This document shows, in pieces, positions 17,801 through 26,051 of a stretch of DNA of 64,000 nt; the stretch's first letter is position 1, and each line of letters begins with the position of its first letter. Origin of the DNA: Microvirga sp. VF16 (GTDB lineage: Bacteria; Pseudomonadota; Alphaproteobacteria; Rhizobiales; Beijerinckiaceae); assembly GCF_016864375.1 (NCBI RefSeq), contig NZ_CP069357.1, positions 558,001-622,000 of the forward strand, in the 5' to 3' direction. Under the pieces are notes generated by a model. That model did no database searches. It worked only from the letters and a program-made list of their open reading frames with translations, and was not told the origin of the DNA. The position numbers and the translations under genes were made by a program.

Positions 17801-19798
17801 ATGCATCTAAGCCCTGCCCTTCCGATGGACCGGCGGCTCCCTTCAGGAGAAAGCATCGCTGTTAACCTCAACGCACCCCAGGTGACCGACGAGGCTGGAG
17901 TTCCATTCCCGCTCGGCGAAATGCTCTCCGACACTAACGGTGGGGCGATCTATCGTGTCCCAGCCGACGGATGGCTTGCCGCCAAAGTGCTCCGGGGCGG
18001 CCCTAGTCCGCACATGACTGCCCGGCTAAAGGGGATGCTCCAGCTCAACAACAGTGAGCTAAGGAAAGTCACGGCCTGGCCCACCGCCCTGCTCTATCCA
18101 AAGGATAGCGACGAGCCAATCGGTTTCCTTATGCCCTTGGTCAGAGGGCGCTTCCCCATCTCGACGCTCTCCAGCCCTAAAGGGCAGCTCGCGCGCTTTC
18201 CCAATGCCGACTGGAGATTTCTCGTCCGGGTCTCGACCAATCTCGCCCGGGCATTCAACGCCGTGATCAAAGCCGGATGCATCGTTGGAAACGTAAATCC
18301 CGCCAATATTCTGGTCGGACAGGATGCATCGGTCATTCTCACAGGCTGCGACACCTTCCAAATCGACATGATCGATTCTGTGGTCGGAGAAGCCGCGCAG
18401 GTAACGCTGCTTGCCCCCGAACTTCAAGACAAGCCGTTTGGTGGGCTAGTCCGCAGCGTTAACCATGACAATTTCGCCCTGGCCGTTCTGATATTCCAGT
18501 TGCTCTTTGCCGGACGCCATCCCTTCGCAGGACGCTACCTCGGGGACGGTGACATGCCGATCTCAAGAGCGATCGCTGAGTTTCGCTTCCCATATGGCTC
18601 GCGTCGTAGCGTCCATATGATGGAGCCACCGCCAAAGACCCCTTCCCTCTCAATCGTGGGGCCGGAGCTTGCCGCCCTGTTCGACCGGGCATTCGGAAAA
18701 CCTGCGGTCAAGGGGGGACGTCCGTCAGCGCGCGAATGGATGGCTGCCCTCAGCCGCCTGGAGCAAAGTCTGAAGCCTTGCCGCGCCAACGCATCCCATT
18801 GGCACCACACAGCAACTTCGTGCCCATGGTGTCGTCTGTCCTCCGACGATGGGGCAGCCTCAAGTTTCTTGGCCGAGGAAGTCCTCTTCGGGGAACACGC
18901 TGACTTCGAGACCCTCTGGCGGGAAGCCGAAGCCCTCGACCCCCCAGGTGAGGCGCCCAATGTTCTCGACCTTGACTCGGCTCCTTCGGAAGCGGCTTTA
19001 GCGGTCCGCCGCAAAGGGAACCTTGCCCATCTGGCGGCGGGGGGCATCGGATTGGGCCTGATCACCTTAGGCATCTTCACCAAGATCGAGGCCATTCACC
19101 CGATGTGGTTCATCGGTGCGGGGATCCTCGCATTCTTTGTCACCCACGGTCTGTTTGACACCGAGGATGATGAGGCTGCCATCAGGCGTCGCTTAGAGCG
19201 AGGCAAACTCAAGTGGGAGGCTGCGGAGGCCGAGTGGACACTCAGGGCGAGCTCAGAAGAGTTCTCCCGTCAGAAGACTCTCCTTCAAGAGCTTCGCGAC
19301 AGTTGGGACCAACTTCCAGCTCTCCGGAACCGTCGTCATGAGGAGCTCAAAGACAATCATTGGGCGCTGCAAAGGAACCGCTACCTCGATGGCTACCGGA
19401 TTGCTGAGGCAAGAATAGAGGCTCTGACCACGGAACGGCAGATCTTCCTCGCCTCCTATGGAATCGAAACCGCTGCCGATATCGATATCAAGCGTTTCCA
19501 CGCCATCCCCGGCCTGAGCAACCGCCTGCTCGAAAGCCTCCTCGCTTGGCGGACGTCCATAGAGCGCGATTTCATCTACGCCCCTACCCTGCCTATCGAT
19601 CCCGCAGACACGGCCCGGGTCGACCAGGAGCTCAGGACCGAGAAGCGTCGGCTTGAGAGCCAGATGAGGAGCGGTCTGGCTAGCCTTAAACATGTCCGAA
19701 ACGAAATCGAGGCTGCGCGAAGGACCCTCAAAGGACCGACCGAAGAGGCCTATCGCTACTATGCCCAGGCTCAAATCGATGCAGCGGTGCTTTCCTAA
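17801..19798 (+). CDS. Kinase-like plus HhH protein (COG4248-like), altered catalytic loop
   Basis: 665 residues. An N-terminal protein-kinase-like domain (about 35-320) has the ATP-site Lys at 62 (AAKVL), a catalytic loop VGNVNPANILV at 162-172 and a DFG-like CDTF at 183-186. Relatives carry GDVN in this loop, so the catalytic Asp is Asn164 here and the protein may be a pseudokinase. A C/H/C/C zinc site follows (C327, H333, C341, C344), then two membrane segments, a coiled coil and an HhH (HAIPGLSNRLLESLLAWR). COG4248 proteins occur in TerY-P conflict modules with a PP2C phosphatase and a vWA protein, neither of which is present; a helicase is present instead. Confidence 0.72.
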   Translation: MHLSPALPMDRRLPSGESIAVNLNAPQVTDEAGVPFPLGEMLSDTNGGAIYRVPADGWLAAKVLRGGPSPHMTARLKGMLQLNNSELRKVTAWPTALLYPKDSDEPIGFLMPLVRGRFPISTLSSPKGQLARFPNADWRFLVRVSTNLARAFNAVIKAGCIVGNVNPANILVGQDASVILTGCDTFQIDMIDSVVGEAAQVTLLAPELQDKPFGGLVRSVNHDNFALAVLIFQLLFAGRHPFAGRYLGDGDMPISRAIAEFRFPYGSRRSVHMMEPPPKTPSLSIVGPELAALFDRAFGKPAVKGGRPSAREWMAALSRLEQSLKPCRANASHWHHTATSCPWCRLSSDDGAASSFLAEEVLFGEHADFETLWREAEALDPPGEAPNVLDLDSAPSEAALAVRRKGNLAHLAAGGIGLGLITLGIFTKIEAIHPMWFIGAGILAFFVTHGLFDTEDDEAAIRRRLERGKLKWEAAEAEWTLRASSEEFSRQKTLLQELRDSWDQLPALRNRRHEELKDNHWALQRNRYLDGYRIAEARIEALTTERQIFLASYGIETAADIDIKRFHAIPGLSNRLLESLLAWRTSIERDFIYAPTLPIDPADTARVDQELRTEKRRLESQMRSGLASLKHVRNEIEAARRTLKGPTEEAYRYYAQAQIDAAVLS

Positions 19799-19888
19799 AG
19801 GGAGTGCACCGCCCTTTTCCCACCCACAAGGGATAGACCAAGACCCATTTAGATCAGGTGATCTCGAGATCCACTGACCAGAACCAAA

Positions 19889-19896
19889 CCCCAAAA
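19889..19896 (+). promoter_or_regulatory. Leader motif core CCCCAAAA
   Basis: AAACCCCAAAA 21 bases before the ATG of the 70-residue ORF at 19917, followed by GGAGA. Matches the CCCCAAAA half of the recurrent leader; the GGGA half is not obvious here. Confidence 0.45.
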
Positions 19897-19916
19897 TCTG
19901 GATCCGGAGACCTCCC

Positions 19917-20129
19917 ATGATCAGTCGGCCCCTTCCGCGTCTGCAGCAGGCCATGAGCCTCGCTGGATTTAGCCAGTCCGAGACGCATTCGGCCATCTAT
20001 ACTCGCCGGACTTACAGAGATGACTTCCTGGCCGCTGCCGAAGCCATTTGCCACGTCGGCGGCGCCTCGAAGGCGATCCAATTTGCGATCCGGTGCAGGC
20101 ACATCGATCGCCGCCGTCTTCTCTCCTGA
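19917..20129 (+). CDS. Small hypothetical protein, 70 aa
   Basis: 70 residues, basic, with a possible helix-turn-helix-like arrangement (LPRLQQAMSLAGFSQSETHS). A GGAGA ribosome site and the leader motif immediately upstream support it being a real gene. Function unknown. Confidence 0.5.
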   Translation: MISRPLPRLQQAMSLAGFSQSETHSAIYTRRTYRDDFLAAAEAICHVGGASKAIQFAIRCRHIDRRRLLS

Positions 20130-20339
20130 GAGACCAAAGTCACGAAAATTAAGGACATTTTCGCCTTGATCCTCGTCAGGGCTTGATCGTCTTTGGAATT
20201 ATCACGCACTTAAAGTACAATTTATTTCGCAAATCATACTTGCGGTGTTCCAGAGCGCTCTCTGGGTCGCTTCGGGTATGCCCTCCAACGGGAAGCGAAA
20301 GACCCTGAGACTACTCATCAATGAGCCGCTCCCGCGGCC

Positions 20340-20357
20340 CGGAGATTGAGATCTCCG
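20340..20357 (+). promoter_or_regulatory. Hairpin in nrdJ leader
   Basis: CGGAGAT/ATCTCCG forms a 7-bp stem with a 4-base loop ending 19 bases before the nrdJ ATG, just upstream of the AAGGA ribosome site. A second stem (CCAGAG/CTCTGG, 20250-20265) lies further up. The cobalamin-riboswitch B12 box was not found. Confidence 0.4.
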
Positions 20358-20376
20358 AAGTAAGGATTAGCCCACG

Positions 20377-23300
20377 ATGCATTTCGAGCGCCGTTTTACC
20401 ACCGCAGGGCTGTCGCCCTACGCTGCCCTCGCCTTCCGGCTCGCCACGAGCGAGATCCGCAATCCGGATGGCTCTGTCGTCTTCAGGCTCGAGAACATCG
20501 AGGTGCCAGAGGCCTGGAGCCAGGTCGCCGCGGACGTCCTTGCTCAGAAGTACTTTCGCAAGGCCGGGGTCCCGGCACGACTGAAGAAGGTGGAAGAGAA
20601 CGATGTCCCCTCCTGGCTTTGGCGCTCCGTGCCGGATGAGGACGCGCTCGCCGCTCTCCCCGAGGATCAGCGCTTCGGCTCCGAGATTTCCTCCAAGCAG
20701 GTCTTCGATCGGCTGGCTGGCTGCTGGACTTACTGGGGCTGGAAGGGCGGCTATTTCCGTTTTCCGGAAAATGACCCATTCAAGCGCTCTTTGATCCCTG
20801 AAGAAGTGGCTGCTTGGGAAGAAGAAAACGCCCAGGCCTTCTATGACGAGCTGCGTTACATGCTCGGCAATCAGATGGTGGCGCCGAACTCCCCGCAATG
20901 GTTCAACACCGGCCTGCACTGGGCCTACGGCATTGATGGTCCGAGCCAGGGTCATTTCTATGTCGACTACAAGACCGGCAAGCTGACAAAGTCCAAATCG
21001 TCTTACGAGCATCCGCAGCCGCATGCCTGCTTCATCCAGAGCGTTGAGGACGACCTGGTGAACGAGGGCGGCATTATGGACCTGTGGGTCCGTGAGGCCC
21101 GCCTGTTCAAGTATGGCTCGGGCACGGGCTCCAACTTCTCGTACCTGAGAGGCGAGGGCGAGAAGCTCTCCGGCGGTGGCCGCTCGTCCGGCCTGATGTC
21201 CTTCCTCAAGATCGGCGACCGGGCTGCCGGCGCGATCAAGTCGGGCGGCACCACGCGCCGCGCCGCCAAGATGGTGGTGATCGATGTCGATCACCCCGAC
21301 ATTGAGGCTTACATCGACTGGAAGGTGAAGGAGGAGCAGAAGGTAGCCGCGTTGGTAACGGGCTCCAAACTCGCTTCCAAGCACCTGAAAGCCATCCTGA
21401 AGGCCTGCGTGAACTGCGAGGCCGAGGGCGATGCCTGCTTCGATCCGGAGAAGAACCCGGCCCTGAAGAAGGAGATCAAGTTCGCCCGCCGGGTCATGAT
21501 CCCGGACAACTACATCAAGCGCGTCATCCAGTTCGCCAAGCAGGGCTATACCGACATCGACTTCCCGATCTACGACACCGACTGGGACTCGGAAGCCTAC
21601 CTGACCGTCTCAGGCCAGAACTCTAACAATTCGGTCTCCGTAACTGAGGGGTTCCTCCGCGCCGTCGAGAACGATGCCGACTGGCACCTGACGGCTCGTC
21701 GTGGTGGCCACGTCATGAAAACCCTGAAGGCTCGCGACCTGTGGGAGCAGATCGGCTATGCCGCCTGGGCGTCCGCCGATCCGGGCCTGCACTTCAACAC
21801 CACCATGAACGACTGGCACACCAGCCCTGAGGGTGGCCGCATCCGAGCCTCGAACCCGTGCTCGGAATACATGTTCCTGGACGACACGGCGTGCAATCTC
21901 GCCTCCGCCAACCTGCTGCAGTTCTTCGACCGTCAAGGAAACACCTTCAGCATCGCCGACTTCAAGCACGCTTGCCGCCTCTGGACGGTGGTGCTCGAAA
22001 TCTCCGTCATGATGGCGCAGTTTCCATCCAAGAAGATCGCGCAACTCTCCTACGAGTACCGCACGCTGGGCCTCGGCTTCGCGAACATCGGCGGCCTGCT
22101 CATGACAATGGGCCTGCCTTACGATTCCAATGAAGGACGAGCCATTGCAGGCGCCCTCACCTCGATCATGACCGGCGTCTCCTATGCTACCTCGGCCGAG
22201 ATGGCTGGAGAGCTTGGACCGTTCCCGCAATACGAGAGGAATGCCAAGCACATGCTGCGGGTGATGTATAATCACCGCCGCGCAGCCATCGGCGCTCTGG
22301 ACGGGTACGATGGGCTGTCCACCAGCTTGGTCCCGCTCGACGTGGATACCCTGAACCGTCCCGGACCTCTGAATGAGGCCTGGAACGCCCTCGGCAGCCA
22401 CCTTGCCGCCGAGTCCAAAGAAGCGTGGGACACAGCTCTGGACCTTGGTAAGAAGAACGGCTACCGCAACGCGCAGGCTACCGTGATCGCGCCGACCGGC
22501 ACGATCGGCCTCGTGATGGATTGCGACACCACCGGCATCGAGCCCGACTTCGCCCTGGTGAAGTTCAAGAAGCTCGCCGGCGGCGGCTACTTCAAGATCA
22601 TCAACCGGGCGGTGCCCGATGCGCTCCGCGCGCTCGGCTACCGCGAGCACGAGATCGCCGAGATTGAGGCCTATGCGGTCGGCCACGGCTCCATGCGCCA
22701 AGCGCCCGCCATCAACCCCGGCTCCCTGCGCGCCAAGGGTTTTTCGGACGAGAAGATCGACGCGGTGGAGAAGGGCCTGAAGAGCGCCTTCGACATCAAG
22801 TTCGTCTTCAACCGCTGGACGCTCGGCGAGGATTTTCTGACCGGCATCCTCAAGGTCCCGGCGGACAAGCTCAACGATCCGTCCTTCGACCTGCTCTCTT
22901 ACTTAAGCTTCTCGAAGGCCGACATCGAGGCCGCGAACATCCACATCTGTGGAGCGATGACTCTCGAGGGAGCACCCCATCTTAAGACTGAGCACTACCC
23001 GGTCTTCGATTGCGCCAATCCCTGCGGCAAGATCGGCAAGCGCTATCTCTCGGTCGAGAGCCACATCCGCATGATGGCGGCGGCGCAGCCCTTCATCTCG
23101 GGCGCGATCTCCAAGACCATCAACATGCCCAACGACGCCACGGTCGAGGATTGCAAGAACGCCTACATGCTGTCCTGGAAGTTGGGCCTGAAGGCGAACG
23201 CCCTCTACCGCGACGGCTCCAAGCTCTCGCAGCCGCTCAACTCCGCCCTCATCGCCGATGAAGACGAGGATGCGGAGGATGCCGCCGAAGCGGTGGCCGC

Positions 23301-24126
23301 CCTCCCCGCGGCCGCTAAGGTGGCTCAGATCTCCGAGCGCATGGTCGAGAAGGTTGTCGAGCGTATCGTGAAGGTCAGAGACCGTGAGCGCATGCCCGAC
23401 CGCCGCAAGGGCTACACCCAGAAGGCAACGGTCGGCGGACATCGCGTCTACCTCCGGACTGGCGAATACGACGACGGCCGCCTCGGCGAGATCTTCATCG
23501 ATATGCACAAGGAAGGCGCCGCCTTCCGGGCGATGATGAACAACTTCGCCATCGCGATCTCGCTCGGCCTGCAATACGGCGTGCCGCTGGAGGAATACGT
23601 CGAGGCTTTCACCTTCACGCGCTTCGAGCCGGCCGGCTTCGTCCAGAACAACGATCGCATCAAGTCCGCGACCTCGATCCTCGACTACGTGTTCCGCGAG
23701 CTCGCCGTGTCCTATCTCGGCCGCAACGACCTCGCTCACGTGGAGCCGGAGAATGCACCGACAACTGTCGGTCTCGGCAAGAATGATGGCACTTCGTCCG
23801 ATCCTACTGGTGTCGTTCTCCCGATCTCCCGTGGATTTGTTCGCTCCGATGTCCAGACGGTTGCTCAAACCGTTGCCATCTCATCAGCGGCGCTGATGCC
23901 TCAAGTCGACGGCAACGCCGCATTGGCGATGCACCCGGTCGAGAGTCTGCCGTTTCAGCCTCCGGTTCACACACAAGCCAACGATGATATGGCGACAAAA
24001 CTCAGCATCGCTAAGAACCAAGGGTTCATCGGTGAGGCATGCGGCTCATGCGGAAGCTTGCGGGTTATTAGAACGGGGAAATGTACGACGTGCCTAGAAT
24101 GTAACTCAAGCGGCGGTTGCGGGTAG
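20377..24126 (+). CDS. nrdJ: Class II (B12-dependent) ribonucleotide reductase
   Basis: 1249 residues, the long alphaproteobacterial NrdJ type. Visible landmarks include NPCSEYMFLDDTACNLAS, ATVIAPTGTIGLVMDCDTTG, and a C-terminal region GVPLEEYVEAFTFTRFEPAG followed by RIKSATSILDYVFRELA. The extreme C-terminus has a zinc-binding Cys cluster (ACGSCGSL ... KCTTCLEC). It reduces ribonucleotides to deoxyribonucleotides using adenosylcobalamin, with or without oxygen. A copy on an accessory replicon would supply dNTPs alongside the repair polymerases here. The start has AAGGA upstream. Confidence 0.95.
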   Translation: MHFERRFTTAGLSPYAALAFRLATSEIRNPDGSVVFRLENIEVPEAWSQVAADVLAQKYFRKAGVPARLKKVEENDVPSWLWRSVPDEDALAALPEDQRFGSEISSKQVFDRLAGCWTYWGWKGGYFRFPENDPFKRSLIPEEVAAWEEENAQAFYDELRYMLGNQMVAPNSPQWFNTGLHWAYGIDGPSQGHFYVDYKTGKLTKSKSSYEHPQPHACFIQSVEDDLVNEGGIMDLWVREARLFKYGSGTGSNFSYLRGEGEKLSGGGRSSGLMSFLKIGDRAAGAIKSGGTTRRAAKMVVIDVDHPDIEAYIDWKVKEEQKVAALVTGSKLASKHLKAILKACVNCEAEGDACFDPEKNPALKKEIKFARRVMIPDNYIKRVIQFAKQGYTDIDFPIYDTDWDSEAYLTVSGQNSNNSVSVTEGFLRAVENDADWHLTARRGGHVMKTLKARDLWEQIGYAAWASADPGLHFNTTMNDWHTSPEGGRIRASNPCSEYMFLDDTACNLASANLLQFFDRQGNTFSIADFKHACRLWTVVLEISVMMAQFPSKKIAQLSYEYRTLGLGFANIGGLLMTMGLPYDSNEGRAIAGALTSIMTGVSYATSAEMAGELGPFPQYERNAKHMLRVMYNHRRAAIGALDGYDGLSTSLVPLDVDTLNRPGPLNEAWNALGSHLAAESKEAWDTALDLGKKNGYRNAQATVIAPTGTIGLVMDCDTTGIEPDFALVKFKKLAGGGYFKIINRAVPDALRALGYREHEIAEIEAYAVGHGSMRQAPAINPGSLRAKGFSDEKIDAVEKGLKSAFDIKFVFNRWTLGEDFLTGILKVPADKLNDPSFDLLSYLSFSKADIEAANIHICGAMTLEGAPHLKTEHYPVFDCANPCGKIGKRYLSVESHIRMMAAAQPFISGAISKTINMPNDATVEDCKNAYMLSWKLGLKANALYRDGSKLSQPLNSALIADEDEDAEDAAEAVAALPAAAKVAQISERMVEKVVERIVKVRDRERMPDRRKGYTQKATVGGHRVYLRTGEYDDGRLGEIFIDMHKEGAAFRAMMNNFAIAISLGLQYGVPLEEYVEAFTFTRFEPAGFVQNNDRIKSATSILDYVFRELAVSYLGRNDLAHVEPENAPTTVGLGKNDGTSSDPTGVVLPISRGFVRSDVQTVAQTVAISSAALMPQVDGNAALAMHPVESLPFQPPVHTQANDDMATKLSIAKNQGFIGEACGSCGSLRVIRTGKCTTCLECNSSGGCG

Positions 24127-24209
24127 GGAGAACTCACCTCGGATGACGCAAACGAGTGAAGGTCACAACGCAAGTGGCCTTCGCTCCCATAACTCCCGGA
24201 CACTGAGCC

Positions 24210-25019
24210 ATGAACATCTGGTTGACTCACTTCGTCCTTTCTAGCCTCATAAGCGTAGCACATCCGATCGCGGCCTTGGCGAATGGAGCCAGCTTCGGGT
24301 CGGTCGCGCCAGACACTGTGCCCCAACCGAGATCAAGCAAAGCCGTCATCTCGTTTGTCTCGCCGCCGACGCTTTTTCCGATCGAAGGGTTCGCGTTCAA
24401 AACAGCCTATCGTCCACTTCCCGTCTACGACAGGCCAGGCGGTTCCAGCGTTGGTGAACTAACGATGACGAACGCCAACTGCGCTGGGGTTGAGGATAGC
24501 CCTGCCTGTCACCAGGTCGGCCCGTGGGTCCTGCAGTTCACTAACGGAACTCAGTACAGCGTCGAGGTGGGGGAATATGGCTATTCCGCCTATGGCCTTG
24601 TCTCGTACTCCCAGAGCACACTAGGCCCGAATGGTCTTTGGTCAGAGATCTCCTCTGAAATGGGACCTCTTTGGGTCCTCACTCCGGCGGAAGCAGTGAT
24701 TCCGTATGAGAGCCTTGTGCATGTCGTCGACAACTTCGACCGCTGGTGTGACCAGCCCGGAAGCTGCACGCCTGTCCAGCAGGATATGCGTGCCGAAGTA
24801 AGGAGGGTGGCCGAGGGGCAGTACAAGCTCCTTAGCTGCTATCTCCATGCCTACGAGGTCACCGGGATGACAACAGCGGATAGGGCAACCTACTACCGGG
24901 TCAATCTGGCCGAGGTAGAGCCTGGCTCAGGTGTCCCACACTTGCCAAGGTCTGGTTTCGTTCCAACCCGCAATCTGAACGGCAGCCACACCGGAACTTT
25001 CTATTCTCGGGGCTGCTGA
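24210..25019 (+). CDS. Secreted hypothetical protein, 269 aa
   Basis: Begins with a signal peptide (MNIWLTHFVLSSLISVAHPI, then AALANG), so it is probably exported. The mature part has several cysteines and a Y/W-rich central region (FTNGTQYSVEVGEYGYSAYG) that could be SH3-like. No catalytic motif seen. Function unknown. Confidence 0.6.
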   Translation: MNIWLTHFVLSSLISVAHPIAALANGASFGSVAPDTVPQPRSSKAVISFVSPPTLFPIEGFAFKTAYRPLPVYDRPGGSSVGELTMTNANCAGVEDSPACHQVGPWVLQFTNGTQYSVEVGEYGYSAYGLVSYSQSTLGPNGLWSEISSEMGPLWVLTPAEAVIPYESLVHVVDNFDRWCDQPGSCTPVQQDMRAEVRRVAEGQYKLLSCYLHAYEVTGMTTADRATYYRVNLAEVEPGSGVPHLPRSGFVPTRNLNGSHTGTFYSRGC

Positions 25020-25076
25020 GCCCAAGTCCGATCTGCTTTCCTCACCATTTGCCCCATATCCAAATCGATCCTAGTC

Positions 25077-25502
25077 ATGCGGAAATGTTCGAAAACCGGC
25101 TCCTATGGAAACCGCACCACATTCAGTCGAAAGCTGAATAGCAAGGTCCGGCATTGTTCGATTTCCGGTCAGATCAAATTGGTGCAGCTCGACGGCTCAC
25201 GGGTTGAATTATTCATTGATGGCGCCTCCCACGGGTCATTCGACGACGCCAGCGCCGCCCTCACCCAGGCGTCAGCTCTCAAGATCGTGCGGACGGTGCC
25301 AGCTAGGAAGCCTCGACCCGAGCGAACATACGATCTGACCCCCATCCGTGGCTCCGATCACGTTGGGCTCTACATCGACGGGAAATTCGAAGGCGTATTC
25401 TCGAGTGCCAGAGCGGCTGGATCCTATGTCGCCGATCGATCCCATCCAGGTCGCCAGCCGGCGACTAAACCTCGGATCAAAATCCGAGGGGCTCATATCT
25501 AA
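25077..25502 (+). CDS. Hypothetical protein with two internal repeats
   Basis: 141 residues. Two copies of a unit are visible: LDGSRVELFIDGASHGSFDD and RGSDHVGLYIDGKFEGVFSS, both following the pattern G-S-x-V-x-L-[FY]-IDG-x-x-x-G-x-F with an Ala-rich end. The N-terminal 35 residues are basic and may lie upstream of the true start. The stop overlaps the ribosome site of the next gene. Confidence 0.55.
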   Translation: MRKCSKTGSYGNRTTFSRKLNSKVRHCSISGQIKLVQLDGSRVELFIDGASHGSFDDASAALTQASALKIVRTVPARKPRPERTYDLTPIRGSDHVGLYIDGKFEGVFSSARAAGSYVADRSHPGRQPATKPRIKIRGAHI

Positions 25503-25515
25503 GGAGACGCAGCCC

Positions 25516-25761
25516 GTGACTATCGTCGACGTCGAGAACGGACCAAGTTATCTGTTCTCTGGGAGCCGTTTGATCGCCACCGGCTCCCGCGAGATGTGTG
25601 AGGCCGTTCGGGATGGCACAATCCAGGACTATATCGATCGCTCCGAACAGGAGCGAAGGCGCCTAAAAGTCGGGATGCACAGTCCGCGTGTTCAAAGACA
25701 ACTTGCCTTAGAAGCAGCCGCGGCGAAACCTGTAATCGAGCAGGCAGAGCTCTTCGCCTGA
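25516..25761 (+). CDS. Small hypothetical protein (GTG start), 81 aa
   Basis: AAGGAGA at 25501-25507 and a GTG at 25516 give an 81-residue protein beginning VTIVDVENGPSYLFSGSRL. The frame extends further upstream (ATG at 25348) but that part overlaps the previous gene. A strong terminator follows directly, so it ends the two-gene unit. Family not recognised. Confidence 0.6.
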   Translation: MTIVDVENGPSYLFSGSRLIATGSREMCEAVRDGTIQDYIDRSEQERRRLKVGMHSPRVQRQLALEAAAAKPVIEQAELFA

Positions 25762-25779
25762 ACTTCGAACACCAAATTT

Positions 25780-25805
25780 GGGGCGCTAGAGAGCGCCCCT
25801 TTTTT
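25780..25805 (+). terminator. Strong rho-independent terminator
   Basis: Perfect 8-bp stem GGGGCGCT/AGCGCCCC with a 4-base loop, followed by six Ts. Confidence 0.9.
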
Positions 25806-25909
25806 ATACAAGTCCGCAAACCCTGTTTGCCACACTTATTAATTTTTAATGACCCGTTACCAGTGGTGCACAAGCCAGCGGAAGGTCGAGATGACGTCCT
25901 TATTAGGAC

Positions 25910-25929
25910 GGGAAACTAAATCCCCAAAA
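25910..25929 (+). promoter_or_regulatory. Leader motif GGGA...TCCCCAAAA
   Basis: GGGAAACTAAATCCCCAAAA fits the recurrent leader motif, about 120 bases before the serralysin-like gene. Only a four-codon ORF follows it immediately. Confidence 0.6.
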
Positions 25930-26051
25930 TGGAACCGAAATAGCTTGACCGCAGGCGGTCCAAACGGTTTTGTATCATGCCATTCTATTTCGGTTTGATG
26001 CATTACAAGTGCGCCCGCTTGCTCATGCTTCTGGAATAAGAAAGAAACAAT

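Noticed and set aside
20130..20376. Cobalamin riboswitch upstream of nrdJ
   Set aside because: The B12-box and conserved core were not found; only simple hairpins are present.
22903..23868. 321-codon minus-strand ORF
   Set aside because: Antisense to nrdJ.
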